Shown here piece by piece: positions 9,576 through 18,346 of a stretch of DNA of 64,000 nt. The stretch spans positions 4,279,001 to 4,343,000 of the forward strand of contig NZ_CP103300.1 in the NCBI RefSeq assembly GCF_025562755.1, written 5' to 3'. The notes beneath the pieces were generated by a model, which ran no database searches, was not told where the DNA came from, and saw only the letters and a program-made list of their open reading frames with translations. The stretch comes from Endozoicomonas euniceicola. Lineage in GTDB: Bacteria; Pseudomonadota; Gammaproteobacteria; Pseudomonadales; Endozoicomonadaceae. A program made the position numbers and the translations under genes. Position 1 is the first letter of the stretch, and every line of letters begins with the position of its first letter.

Positions 9576-10847
9576 ATGAAAAAGACAGTAATTTCTACCC
9601 TTATCGCATTGACCACAGCCGTTGGCGCACAGGCGGCAACGTTTCACAAACCCGATGCAGAGTTTATTAACAATGCGGCAATGGTGGGAATTACCCAGGA
9701 GAACTGGGACAGTGGTCGCTCTGCCAAAGTGACCATGAAGAATGCTTACAAGTTCACCCATAGCGTGGAAATGTCCAAAGGCGACTGGACTCATGATCTG
9801 GGTAAAGCAAAAGGCTTCGATCTGGACTCTGCCAGCGCGATGGATGTAGATGGTGAACACCCACTGTCTGTTATTCTGCGTGACCGCCTGAACATGGAGT
9901 CACTGGTTCTGCTGAAGAATGGCGAGCTGGTTGATGAATACTACTGGTCTGGTATGCACAAAGACCATACCCACCTGATGATGAGCGTGACCAAGTCTTT
10001 CACCATGCTGACTTTGCAGACACTGGTTGATGAAGGGCTGGTGGATATGAACGCGCCGATCACCCAATATGTGCCTGAGCTGAAAGCATCACCGGCTTTT
10101 GCAAAAGCGACCGTTCAGCAAGTGGCTGACATGCGTTCTGGCATCAAGATCGAGTTCACGCCGGGCAAAATTTGGGATGAACGTATGACCAATATTCAGG
10201 AGTGGAATGGCAAGAACCATTATCCGGAACTGAAGTCTGTTCTCGACTTTGGTAAATCCCTTGGTAAGCGCACCGATGTAGAAACCGGTGAGGCGTTTGA
10301 TTATCAGTGTGCTAACACTGAAATGCTGGGCATGCTGATTACCCGGGTCACTGGCAAGTCTCTGGCTGAGGTGATGGAAGAAAAGCTCTGGCAACGTGTT
10401 GGTTTTGAGAACAACGCTTACCTGCAATCCAACTCTCAGGGTGAAGGGGTTGGCTCTGGCGGCCTGAACGCGACCACCCGTGATGCCGCTATCATGATGG
10501 ACGTTATGGTCAACGGCGGTAAGAACCGTAAGGGCGAGCAGATTGTTTCCAAAGCGTTCATCGACAACCTGATGAACGGTAACGATGAAGTGAAGAGCGC
10601 ATGGAAATATGACGGGTTCGCCCAGCTGCTGGCTGACGCCTGGTACAAAGATCAGATTCGCGTACTGAATGTTGGTGGCCATCGCTTCATGACATTTGTT
10701 GGTATCCACGGTCAGGTAGTGGTTGGCGAACCATCAACAGGCATCGTTATTGCCACCACGGGTGGACAGGACGAAATGCAGGCAGTTCGCACTGTAGCCA
10801 TGACCTTCATGGATGTGGTACCAACGTTGCTGGATGCTCTGAAGTAA
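9576..10847 (+). CDS. Exported serine hydrolase of the class C beta-lactamase / NylB-like family
   Basis: 423 aa with a clear Sec signal peptide (MKKTVISTLIALTTAVGAQA). The Ser-x-x-Lys nucleophile motif is MSVTKSF (Ser137, Lys140). The general-base Tyr lies in AFDYQCANTEMLG (Tyr243), with the F.Y...NT.LLG pattern of 6-aminohexanoate-dimer hydrolase-like enzymes. The third motif is probably GIHGQVVVGE near residue 375. By family it hydrolyses an ester or amide in the periplasm; the substrate is unknown and true beta-lactamase activity is not implied. A good Shine-Dalgarno (AAGGAAG) precedes the ATG. It is monocistronic and followed by a hairpin at 10869. Confidence 0.85.
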   Translation: MKKTVISTLIALTTAVGAQAATFHKPDAEFINNAAMVGITQENWDSGRSAKVTMKNAYKFTHSVEMSKGDWTHDLGKAKGFDLDSASAMDVDGEHPLSVILRDRLNMESLVLLKNGELVDEYYWSGMHKDHTHLMMSVTKSFTMLTLQTLVDEGLVDMNAPITQYVPELKASPAFAKATVQQVADMRSGIKIEFTPGKIWDERMTNIQEWNGKNHYPELKSVLDFGKSLGKRTDVETGEAFDYQCANTEMLGMLITRVTGKSLAEVMEEKLWQRVGFENNAYLQSNSQGEGVGSGGLNATTRDAAIMMDVMVNGGKNRKGEQIVSKAFIDNLMNGNDEVKSAWKYDGFAQLLADAWYKDQIRVLNVGGHRFMTFVGIHGQVVVGEPSTGIVIATTGGQDEMQAVRTVAMTFMDVVPTLLDALK

Positions 10848-10868
10848 TATCTTCACCCATCTGAGAAA

Positions 10869-10905
10869 GGTGTCGCAAACAGAGTTTAAAACTTTTTGCG
10901 ACACC
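10869..10905. terminator. Perfect 11-bp stem-loop after the serine hydrolase
   Basis: GGTGTCGCAAA (10869-10879) pairs with TTTGCGACACC (10895-10905) across a 15-nt loop. There is no strong T-run after it, so termination efficiency is uncertain. Confidence 0.55.
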
Positions 10906-10925
10906 CTTAAGGGAAGCAGCAGAAC

Positions 10926-11020
10926 ATAATATACCGCTGTTGGCTGTTGGCTGTTGGCTGTATGAGCAGCTAATAGCCAAAAGCCAACAGCCCGGTAAGT
11001 TATTGAATGCTGCGCCCCTA
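10926..11020 (+). repeat. TTGGCTG-heptamer element, copy 1
   Basis: It begins with ATAATATACCGC, then three near-tandem TTGGCTG heptamers, TATGAGCAGCTAATAGCC, the inverted heptamers AAAAGCCAACAG, and CCCGGTAAGTTATTGAATGC followed by TGCGCCCCTA. The same order of blocks occurs in reverse complement at 23301-23437. Direct and inverted heptamers can fold into a long hairpin. It lies between the serine hydrolase and the GNAT gene. Confidence 0.75.
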
Positions 11021-11054
11021 AGACAGGGTGAGTGAAAACTCAAATGAACAATCG

Positions 11055-11519
11055 ATGAAAATAATAATTGATGACCTTACCAGCCCTTTAATCGCTGATT
11101 TCCTTGCACAGCATTTAGACGACATGAGGTCTGTTTCTCCGCCTGAAAGCAGTCACGCTCTCGATATTGAAGCGCTAAAGTCTCCTGAAATTACATTCTG
11201 GTCAGTATGGGAGGGCGACAAACTGGCAGGCTGCGCAGCCATAAAAGAGTTAAGCCCGGATCATGCTGAGATCAAATCCATGCGCACCGCTTCTGAATTC
11301 AGAAAGAAAGGTGTAGCGTCTTTGCTGCTTGAGCACATTCTCAATATCTCTAACGAGCGTGGTTACAAACGCATCAGTCTGGAAACGGGCTCCATGTCTT
11401 TTTTCCATGCAGCTCATCGGCTGTACGAAAAATATGGCTTTGTATTTTGCTCGCCCTTTGGTGAATATAAAGAAGACCCCTATAGCAAATTCATGTCAAA
11501 AGAACTCTGCAATGACTGA
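11055..11519 (+). CDS. GNAT family N-acetyltransferase
   Basis: 154 aa from the ATG at 11055; a GTG at 11028 would add nine residues inside the preceding repeat and no conserved sequence. The acetyl-CoA-binding signature is EFRKKGVASLLLEHIL with the preceding beta strand EIKSMRT. The flanking pattern SPPESSHALDIEAL ... GCAAIKELSPDHAEIKSMRT is characteristic of the YsnE/PaiA-like GNAT subgroup. It transfers an acetyl group to an unknown amine acceptor. It overlaps the cobalamin adenosyltransferase start by 8 nt, so the two are probably co-translated, though a functional link is not obvious. Confidence 0.85.
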   Translation: MKIIIDDLTSPLIADFLAQHLDDMRSVSPPESSHALDIEALKSPEITFWSVWEGDKLAGCAAIKELSPDHAEIKSMRTASEFRKKGVASLLLEHILNISNERGYKRISLETGSMSFFHAAHRLYEKYGFVFCSPFGEYKEDPYSKFMSKELCND

Positions 11520-12099
11520 TAAAAAACAAGGCTATCGCTTAACCCGAATTTATACCCGCACTGGCGACAAAGGCACCAGCAGGCTGGGCGATGGACAGGT
11601 ATTTTCCAAAAGCGATGCGCGCTTTGAAGCCATAGGTACAGTGGATGAGCTGAACAGCTGGATGGGCCTGTTGTTAAACCACTTAAGACCCAGTGGTGAC
11701 GTAACGGCGGAGCAGTTGTCGACCATTGAGCAGATTCAGCACCGACTGTTTGATGTGGGGGGCGAACTGGCAATGCCCGGCTACCAGCTGATTCAGGAAG
11801 AACACACCAAAGCCCTGGAGAGCCTGATCGATGAATTGAATGAACCTTTACCGCCACTGACCAATTTTACTCTGCCCGGTGGCGGCACAACGGCCTGTCA
11901 TTGTCATATGGTTCGAACCGTTGCCCGGCGTGCAGAGCGCTGTGTCGTACGACTGCAGGAGTCTGGTGTAGAGATTAATGCCCCCTTGCTGATTTACCTG
12001 AATCGCTTGTCTGATGTGATGTATGTGTTGTCCCGGCATTGCGCAAGACAGAACGACGGGGAAGTGTTATGGCGGGCATCACCTAAAAGCAAACTGTAA
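11512..12099 (+). CDS. Cob(I)alamin adenosyltransferase, PduO type
   Basis: 195 aa from the ATG at 11512. A longer open frame begins at 11329 but lies within the GNAT gene. The N-terminal ATP-binding motif is YTRTGDKGTSRLGDGQ (residues about 12-27). The C-terminal family signature is LPGGGTTACHCHMVRTVARR followed by AERC. The enzyme adenosylates cob(I)alamin with ATP to give coenzyme B12, in the cytoplasm. Immediately downstream lie BtuF- and BtuB-like genes, making a cobalamin uptake-and-activation group. PduO-type rather than CobA/BtuR-type assignment rests on these motifs. Confidence 0.9.
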   Translation: MTDKKQGYRLTRIYTRTGDKGTSRLGDGQVFSKSDARFEAIGTVDELNSWMGLLLNHLRPSGDVTAEQLSTIEQIQHRLFDVGGELAMPGYQLIQEEHTKALESLIDELNEPLPPLTNFTLPGGGTTACHCHMVRTVARRAERCVVRLQESGVEINAPLLIYLNRLSDVMYVLSRHCARQNDGEVLWRASPKSKL

Positions 12100-12110
12100 A
12101 TTTTTCCCAG

Positions 12111-12158
12111 TGCATAAAAAAACCGATGCATAAAAACCCCGGTGCATAAAAACTATAG
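12111..12158 (+). repeat. Three 16-bp direct repeats (TGCATAAAAA...) ahead of btuF
   Basis: TGCATAAAAA occurs at 12111, 12127 and 12143, exactly 16 nt apart, with variable 6-nt tails. Just downstream a small CCCCC/GGGGG hairpin (12176-12180 with 12189-12193) precedes the btuF ATG. The array could bind a regulator or carry promoter elements. The B12-box and AdoCbl-riboswitch core sequences are not visible in this 123-nt gap. Confidence 0.5.
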
Positions 12159-12222
12159 TTTCGTTATGATGTGCGCCCCCTGAAAGACGGGGGAATTAAC
12201 TTCGACCAACCTCAGGGAAGTC

Positions 12223-13182
12223 ATGAAACCCATTGCTTTCTTTCTGGCTTTATCTCTTCTTTCAGTCACTGGTCTTGCTGATCAGGTTTCTGCGCCAGAA
12301 TCGCCCCGTTGTGTTCAGGATGACCTGAATCGGCGGGTGTGTACGGTTAAACCGGTACAGCGCATTATCTCTCTGGCTCCGAGTGTCACAGAACTGGTGT
12401 ATGCCGCTGGTGGTGGCGACAAAGTGATAGCCGTTGATGATCACAGTGACTACCCGGAAGCGGTGCAGGCGCTGCCCAGAGTGGGTGGTTATCCGAACAC
12501 CAGTGTTGAGGCGATTCTGTCAAAGAAGCCTGACCTGGTGATGATCTGGTCAGGAGGCAATGATTCACGGTTATCAGCTCAACTGGAAACCATCGGACTG
12601 AATGTCTTCTACGCCGACCCCATTGATTTTGACGGTATCGCATCGGTTATACGACGCATGGGGAAAATCATGGGCACAGAGGCTGTGGCTGAAAAGAATG
12701 CCGATGCCTTCTATCAGCACTATCAGTCGATCAGGAAAGAGTTTAGTCAGGCAGAACCTGTGAATGTGTTTTTCGAAATCTGGAATAATCCGTTGATGAC
12801 GGTCAATGGTGATCAGATTATCAGTCAGGTGATTGAGTTGTGCGGAGGCGTCAATGTTTTTGCCACGGCTCGCCCCAGGGTTCCCAAAGTGGGCATTGAG
12901 GCGGTGCTGGCACAAAATCCCGATGCCATCGTCAGCTCGAAAAGTGTTCAGGGCGGCCTCGACATCCAAAGTCGCTGGCAAAAATACCCGCAGATAAAAG
13001 CCGTCAAAAATGGCTTTCTGTTCACAATCCCCGGCGACCTGATTACCCGTGCAAGCCCCAGAGTCCTGAAGGGTGCCGAAGTTCTTTGTCAACAATTACA
13101 GGATGTCAGGGCTTTCAAGAAAAAATCTGAGCTGACACCTGTGTCGAATGCTGAAAACAGCACAGCACAAGGTAAACACTAA
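12223..13182 (+). CDS. btuF: Periplasmic cobalamin-binding protein, BtuF-like
   Basis: 319 aa with a signal peptide (KPIAFFLALSLLSVTGLA). The class III substrate-binding fold is shown by RIISLAPSVTELVYAAGGGD near residue 50, then VDDHSDYPEAVQALPRVGGY and SVEAILSKKPDLVMIW, a pattern typical of BtuF and of helical-backbone metal/corrinoid receptors. In the periplasm it would pass corrinoid to a BtuCD ABC transporter, which is not in this window. Its stop codon is directly followed by the btuB ATG, so the two form an operon. An iron-chelate receptor is the main alternative, but the btuB and adenosyltransferase neighbours favour B12. Confidence 0.88.
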   Translation: MKPIAFFLALSLLSVTGLADQVSAPESPRCVQDDLNRRVCTVKPVQRIISLAPSVTELVYAAGGGDKVIAVDDHSDYPEAVQALPRVGGYPNTSVEAILSKKPDLVMIWSGGNDSRLSAQLETIGLNVFYADPIDFDGIASVIRRMGKIMGTEAVAEKNADAFYQHYQSIRKEFSQAEPVNVFFEIWNNPLMTVNGDQIISQVIELCGGVNVFATARPRVPKVGIEAVLAQNPDAIVSSKSVQGGLDIQSRWQKYPQIKAVKNGFLFTIPGDLITRASPRVLKGAEVLCQQLQDVRAFKKKSELTPVSNAENSTAQGKH

Positions 13183-15093
13183 ATGTCGTATAAATTGCAG
13201 GCAGCCATTGGGGTGGCTATAGCCGGTTTTGTTAATGCTTCCATCGCTGCTGACGACGTGTATCGTCTGGATGATGTGGTGGTTACTGCTTCGCGAACGG
13301 CCCAGACTGTAGATCAGGCGCTGGCACCGGTGACGGTGATTACCCGTGAGGAGATTGAGAGGAGTCAGGCTTCCAGTGTGCCGGAATTGCTGGCTCGAAC
13401 ACCCGGTGTACAGATTAAAGCCTATGGTGGCCCGGGTTCTGTTACATCTGCTTTTGTGCGGGGTACTGCCAGCGCTCAAACCCAGGTTCTGGTCGATGGA
13501 CAGCGAGTGAACAGTTTAACGACTGGAACACCTGAATTACAGTTTTTTGATCCTGATCAGATTGAACGTATTGAAATAGTCAGAGGTGCGGGTGCCAGCC
13601 TGTATGGCGCTGATGCGGTAGGCGGCATTATCCAGATATTTACCCGTCAGGGGCAGGGCAAACCTCACGTTAGCCTCAGGGCCGGTGTCGGCAATATGGG
13701 AACCCATGAGTTTGGTGTTAATGCCGGTGGTCAGTCAGGAGCGACCCGTTTTAATGTGGGTGCCAAGCTCTATGAAACCGGTGGTTATGACTTTACCAAT
13801 GATGATTATAGTGCGAATAAGGGTGCCAACCTTGATGACGATGGGTATCGCAATAAATCATTTTCTGCGAGCCTTTCCCGCGAGTTTGATAATGGTGCAG
13901 AAGCAGGGGTGAGTCTCTCTCATGCTCAGGGTAAAGTTGAATATGATGCAGCTTTATATCAAGGTACTCCTAGCCCTTATGGTGCGTACAGCCTTTTCAA
14001 TAATACGTCCTTGGCAGCGTATTATTCGTTACCGGTTAGTGAGCAATGGTTTTCCCGGGTAGATATTGGCTATACCAGAAACAAAAGCAAAGAGCGTGCA
14101 GAGAACGTTCCTGATACCGTGACATTTAAGCCGAGCTTTATAGAAACCCGCCGGGTATCTTTACTCTGGCAGAATGATCTGGAATGGCACGACTCTCAGC
14201 TGTTGACACTTGGGCTGGATTATTACAACGATTTTGTGGATAAGACCGACAAGTTTGTAAACCCTGAAACCGGCAAAAAAGAAGACTCTCGCTATAACGC
14301 AGCCGTGTTTGTTCAGAACCAGTCACGGTTTGAGCGCAGCGATCTGCAACTTTCTGTACGACACGACAAGAATGAAGCTTATGGCAGGAACACGACTGGT
14401 AAAGTTGCTTATGGTTACGATTTGCCCAAAGCGATGAGGCTGGTTGCTTCCTATGGCACAGCGTTCAGGGCTCCAACCTTTAACGATCTTTATTATCCTG
14501 ACACTGGCTATGGTGTTGGCAACCCTGATATTAAGCCTGAAAAATCTGCGAATGCTGAGCTGACACTGAAAGGCAACCATTCAATTGGGCGCTGGGAAGT
14601 ATCTGTTTTTCAGAATGATATTGATGACCTGATTAACTGGGCTCCAGTGAAACCAGACAGTCGGAAAACTACGCCATCTAATATTGACAAAGCAAGAATA
14701 AGAGGATTTGAGGCTTCTTTGAACACTCAGCTGGTTGGCTGGAATATTCGGACATCATTGACGTTGCTTGACCCTAAGGATACGAAGACTGACAAGGTGC
14801 TGGTCAGAAGGGCAAAACAAAATCTGGTGGTAGACGCAGACTATCAGTGGAACAAATGGAGCTTTGGCGCAACAGCGAAAGCTCAGGGGCATTCATATAA
14901 CGATACTGCCAACAAAGACCGTGCTCCTGGCTTTGCCACCTTTGATATTCGTACCGCCTGGCAAGCCAGCAAGGAAGTTAAGCTGGAAGCCAAGCTGACT
15001 AACCTGCTCGACAAAGAGTATTACGAGGTGAAAGGTTACCGGAAAGAGCCAAGGGCTGGTCTGGTAAGTGTTATCTGGTCTCCAGAGATTTAA
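13183..15093 (+). CDS. btuB: TonB-dependent outer membrane cobalamin receptor, BtuB-like
   Basis: 636 aa. A short signal peptide ends near ASIAADD, followed by a TonB box-like DDVVVTAS (residues about 28-36). The plug domain shows VTVITREEIERSQASSVPEL, then LARTPGVQI, RGTASAQTQVLVDGQRVN and IEIVRGAGASLYGADAVGGI. The C-terminal barrel ends in VSVIWSPEI, with Ile rather than the usual terminal Phe. It takes corrinoids across the outer membrane using TonB energy. Zero intergenic distance from btuF. Confidence 0.92.
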   Translation: MSYKLQAAIGVAIAGFVNASIAADDVYRLDDVVVTASRTAQTVDQALAPVTVITREEIERSQASSVPELLARTPGVQIKAYGGPGSVTSAFVRGTASAQTQVLVDGQRVNSLTTGTPELQFFDPDQIERIEIVRGAGASLYGADAVGGIIQIFTRQGQGKPHVSLRAGVGNMGTHEFGVNAGGQSGATRFNVGAKLYETGGYDFTNDDYSANKGANLDDDGYRNKSFSASLSREFDNGAEAGVSLSHAQGKVEYDAALYQGTPSPYGAYSLFNNTSLAAYYSLPVSEQWFSRVDIGYTRNKSKERAENVPDTVTFKPSFIETRRVSLLWQNDLEWHDSQLLTLGLDYYNDFVDKTDKFVNPETGKKEDSRYNAAVFVQNQSRFERSDLQLSVRHDKNEAYGRNTTGKVAYGYDLPKAMRLVASYGTAFRAPTFNDLYYPDTGYGVGNPDIKPEKSANAELTLKGNHSIGRWEVSVFQNDIDDLINWAPVKPDSRKTTPSNIDKARIRGFEASLNTQLVGWNIRTSLTLLDPKDTKTDKVLVRRAKQNLVVDADYQWNKWSFGATAKAQGHSYNDTANKDRAPGFATFDIRTAWQASKEVKLEAKLTNLLDKEYYEVKGYRKEPRAGLVSVIWSPEI

Positions 15094-15101
15094 TCCACCC
15101 G

Positions 15102-15138
15102 GCAGACCGCCCCTTTTGGTATTAAAGGGGCGGTCTGC
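15102..15138. terminator. Bidirectional 15-bp stem-loop between btuB and the convergent acyl-CoA ligase
   Basis: GCAGACCGCCCCTTT (15102-15116) pairs perfectly with AAAGGGGCGGTCTGC (15124-15138) over a 7-nt loop. The stem's own T and A runs let it act in both directions. Confidence 0.8.
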
Positions 15139-15186
15139 TCCTAACGCTTCCAGAGACAAGTCATCTCCCGGTTTGGAAGCTTGAAC

Positions 15187-16761
15187 TTATTCATCAAACA
15201 ACGCTTCGTACTGAGACCTTAACGTGCTTTTCTGAATTTTACCGGTTGCCGTGACAGGGAAGGTTTCGACGGAGACAATTCGTTTGGGTACTTCAAATCC
15301 GGCTAACCGGGCTTTGCAGTGTTGGATTATATCGGCTTTATTAAAAGTCTGGCCGGGGGCGATTTTTACAGCAGCACAGACCGCTTCGCTCCAGCGTGCG
15401 TGAGGGACGCCAAAAACGGCTACCTGAACGACACTGGGTGCCGAAAGCAGAACCTGCTCAACCTTTACTGACGCTACATTTTCACCACCGGATTTAATCA
15501 TGTCTTTCTTCCGGTCAACAAAAACCAGCTGACCACAGTTGTCTATAAAGCCAAGATCGCCAGTATGATGCCAGCCATGCTCACGGATTTTTCGTGACGC
15601 CTCTACATCGTCCAGATACCGGTTCATGACCAGTGGACCACGCCAGCAAATTTCTCCCTGCTGACCGGGTGGTAACTCGTTACCCTGTTCATCCAGAATT
15701 GCCTGGTCGGTAATCATGGATGGAACGCCCCAGTAATTCGCTTCATCAAGCTCAGTATCACTGTCGTCATAAAAGGTACAGGAGAATGGCGTGAACTCAG
15801 ACTGACCGCTGACCAGATGGAATCGACAACGTTTAAATGCGGCTTTCAGCTCTCGCATACTGGACGCTGGCATGGGAGCCATGCCATACAGTCCTGCGGT
15901 GAGCTGGCTGAAATCAAACTGTTTCAGGTTGGGTAATGCCAGCAGCGCCTGCCACATAACGGGTAATAGCGCTGTACTTTGTATCTGTTCTGCCTCTAAA
16001 ACCCGGGCGACGTTCAGCGGTTCAAACTGTGGCAACAGAACCAGCTTGCCACCCAGTTGCAGTGTCATTATGCATATGGAAAGTGACGCACAATGGAAGG
16101 TGGGTAAAACAGCCAGTTGGCTGTCGTATTTATTGAAACCAAAGCTGAGCGGGTTACTCAAACTGGCCATGTACATTGACAGGTGCGAGGTTTCTACTCC
16201 CTTTGGTTTTGAGGTAGTGCCGCTGGAAAAGATAATATGAGCCGTGTCACGGTCATGAATGATAATATCGTCGATATCATGACTGTCCTGACCGGCTGCC
16301 AGCTGAGCCAGTGTCAGGCCTTCACTGTCACCAATGGATATCCGGATACTAATGTTGGTTAAGGAGCCGTCAACCGTTAATGGTGCAAAGCGCGGCTCAC
16401 ACACGACAGCTTTTACATTAGCTTTTGACAGGTTGTAATGGATGTCTGCCACAGCCTGTAAAAAGTTAATGGGTATGGCGATAAACCCACCTTTGTAGCA
16501 GGCAAACAGTACCGCAAAAAATTCAATGCTGTTGGTAGCCAGCAAGGCTAATGAATCCCCCTGCACCATGCCCTGTTCACGCAGCCCCCTGACCAGCTGG
16601 TTACTGAGCTGATTCAGTTCCTTATAAGTCATTGTGCTGCGGCCGTGCTCGCTGTAGCTAACCATAGCCGTTTTATTGGCAGCGTCACGGGATCGCCGTC
16701 GCAACATGTCGCCAAGGGCGATCCGTTCAATCAGATTTTTTTCGAGTGCAAGAGGGGTCAT
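15187..16761 (-). CDS. AMP-dependent acyl-CoA synthetase/ligase (ANL superfamily)
   Basis: 524 aa. The P-loop-like motif is IIFSSGTTSKPKGVETSHLS. The A5-A8 core motifs are visible as YGMAPMPASSMRELK, HHTGDLGFIDNCGQLVFVDR and KDMIKSGGENVASVKVE. The catalytic Lys lies in VTATGKIQKSTLR near the C-terminus. It activates a carboxylic acid as acyl-AMP and forms the CoA thioester in the cytoplasm. Substrate is unknown: length and motifs fit medium- or long-chain fatty acid or crotonobetaine/carnitine-type ligases. It is convergent with btuB and has no operon partner here. Confidence 0.88.
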   Translation of the reverse strand: MTPLALEKNLIERIALGDMLRRRSRDAANKTAMVSYSEHGRSTMTYKELNQLSNQLVRGLREQGMVQGDSLALLATNSIEFFAVLFACYKGGFIAIPINFLQAVADIHYNLSKANVKAVVCEPRFAPLTVDGSLTNISIRISIGDSEGLTLAQLAAGQDSHDIDDIIIHDRDTAHIIFSSGTTSKPKGVETSHLSMYMASLSNPLSFGFNKYDSQLAVLPTFHCASLSICIMTLQLGGKLVLLPQFEPLNVARVLEAEQIQSTALLPVMWQALLALPNLKQFDFSQLTAGLYGMAPMPASSMRELKAAFKRCRFHLVSGQSEFTPFSCTFYDDSDTELDEANYWGVPSMITDQAILDEQGNELPPGQQGEICWRGPLVMNRYLDDVEASRKIREHGWHHTGDLGFIDNCGQLVFVDRKKDMIKSGGENVASVKVEQVLLSAPSVVQVAVFGVPHARWSEAVCAAVKIAPGQTFNKADIIQHCKARLAGFEVPKRIVSVETFPVTATGKIQKSTLRSQYEALFDE

Positions 16762-16883
16762 TAGCAGGCTCCATTTTCATTGTTGCTATTGTTATCGGGG
16801 CCTTGCGAGCTTTTCAACCTGCTGCATCAATAAATATTGATCTATATTGCTCAGGCAATAAAAATTCACATCAGGAGAAGCTC

Positions 16884-17474
16884 GTGTTCAGGAAAAGCGT
16901 ACTATTCATTGTGTTCCAGTTTTCATGGCTGGTGATATCAGAAGCGGCTTTGGCACAGTTAACCCAACTGGAAGGCTATAGCCACCGTTTTCAGTATGTT
17001 CACGATGACCAGACAATAGATATAAACCTTGATCCGGCAATAGGACGAGTCAATTATATTGCAGCCGTCAAGCTGACAAAATATACACGTTTTTATGTAG
17101 AAACGGAAAATGGCAGTCGTTATTTATACGCTTATTATTTCCCCGTTTATCCTGGACTGTTCGCCGATTATTTCAAAGCTGTAGTAACCACGGCTGAGTA
17201 CTTTTCTGCAGCTTCCACATCATCAGATACTTCAAATAACTTACCTCTTATCATTAAACTTCCAAGAGGTCTTTTACGAGGTATTGATACGCAATTGCAG
17301 GAAACAAGAACCTGGACAACAATAGATGTTTCTGAAAGCTCCTGCGATAACTGTCAATCACTGAGGGATATCAGAATTAACAATCCGGCCTCTCAACCTG
17401 AATCCACCTGGAAGATATACAATCGTTGTTATTCAGGCAAGTATACCATTCTTGAGGAGCTTTCCATGTTATAA
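16884..17474 (+). CDS. Small secreted protein, tandem paralog 1
   Basis: 196 aa from a GTG at 16884, chosen because TCAGGAGAAG sits just upstream and because the paralog at 17675 starts at the same position. Residues 1-24 are a signal peptide almost identical to the paralog's (FRKSVLFIVFQFSWLVISEA). Residues 25-75 are also nearly identical (SHRFQYVHDDQTIDINLDP); the two then diverge strongly, meeting again only at a C-terminal ILEELS motif. A CDNC motif lies near residue 155. Family and function are unknown. It is the upstream member of a segmental duplication. Confidence 0.7.
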   Translation: MFRKSVLFIVFQFSWLVISEAALAQLTQLEGYSHRFQYVHDDQTIDINLDPAIGRVNYIAAVKLTKYTRFYVETENGSRYLYAYYFPVYPGLFADYFKAVVTTAEYFSAASTSSDTSNNLPLIIKLPRGLLRGIDTQLQETRTWTTIDVSESSCDNCQSLRDIRINNPASQPESTWKIYNRCYSGKYTILEELSML

Positions 17475-17479
17475 GCCGA

Positions 17480-17617
17480 GATGAATTGAGATTGGCGACC
17501 ATTCTGAGAAACTGTTCGAAAAACAAGCCAAAAAACCGGAACAATATCAAATACGCTATTCGATAAAAAGATAGGCATTTTTCGTCTATGGTGATGCTGA
17601 TTACTTTAATCAGCATT
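17480..17617 (+). pseudogene. Fragment of a CNNM/CorB-like gene carried by the tandem duplication
   Basis: About 138 bases starting GATGAATTGAGATTGGCGAC are about 90 percent identical by eye to 18431-18568, an internal part of the downstream DUF21 transporter gene. It has no start codon, and the homology stops abruptly before the next paralog's leader. It is best explained as what remains of a first copy of the transporter gene after deletion. Confidence 0.8.
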
Positions 17618-17674
17618 GTCGCTTCTTCAGGTCTATATTACCCGAACAATAAAAAATCACATCAGGAGAAGTAA

Positions 17675-18226
17675 GTGTTCAGAAAAAGCGTACTATTCAT
17701 TGTGTTCCAGTTTTCATGGCTGGTGATATCTGAAGCGGCTTTGGCAGAGCTAATCCAACTGGAAGGTCAAAGCCACCGTTTTCAGTATGTTCACGATGAC
17801 CAGACAATAGACATAAATCTTGATCCGGTAATAGGGGTAGTCTCTTATGTTGCAGCCATTAAGAAAGATGGGGTCATACGTTTTTATATAAAAACAGAAA
17901 ACGGAGTCCACTATTTATACTTTCATTTCGAAACATACGAGAACCCGGAAGGCCCTTTTGCTAATAACCTGGTGCCAGGTTTTGTTTTTAGCATGGTGTC
18001 AGTTTCTGATTCTTCCTGGATGGCAGGCCCTCCTATGACTGGGAGTTACCCAAAACGAACCAGTAAACCAGAACCAGTTCTCAGTGGCCCTGTAAGCGAA
18101 CACGAAGGGAAAAAGAATGTACATATCTGTGCCTTCCTTTCAGGCTCATCCACTTACAACGATTTGACCGCTCAGGCTGCTTGCTTAGGTAATCACGAGA
18201 TACTTGAGGAGCTTTCCCTGTTATAA
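17675..18226 (+). CDS. Small secreted protein, tandem paralog 2
   Basis: 183 aa, GTG start after ATCAGGAGAAG. Signal peptide and the first 70 residues match the upstream paralog (DDQTIDINLDPVIGVVSYVA against the related segment there); the central part differs completely (FETYENPEGPFANNLVPGFV) and the C-terminus again ends in EILEELSLL. It contains cysteines in HICAFLSG and QAACLGNHE. Function unknown. Conserved export signal with a variable middle suggests diversification after duplication. It is followed after 120 nt by the intact CNNM-like gene. Confidence 0.7.
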   Translation: MFRKSVLFIVFQFSWLVISEAALAELIQLEGQSHRFQYVHDDQTIDINLDPVIGVVSYVAAIKKDGVIRFYIKTENGVHYLYFHFETYENPEGPFANNLVPGFVFSMVSVSDSSWMAGPPMTGSYPKRTSKPEPVLSGPVSEHEGKKNVHICAFLSGSSTYNDLTAQAACLGNHEILEELSLL

Positions 18227-18346
18227 GCCAAGACAAACGGAAGTTTTGTACGTATGTTAAATATAAAGGGCTAAGAAAATATGGGTGATGCCGATAGTTA
18301 ACAGTTCTGACCACTTCACCAGAACCGACCCTGAGGAGGAGCAAGG

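Noticed and set aside
9257..9616. Minus-strand ORF between the exported protein and serine hydrolase genes
   Set aside because: It overlaps the 3' end of one gene and the 5' end of the next in antisense, with no recognisable domain.
12100..12222. AdoCbl riboswitch upstream of btuF
   Set aside because: The gap is short, and the B12-box (GCCACTG-like) and the conserved receptor core are not visible.
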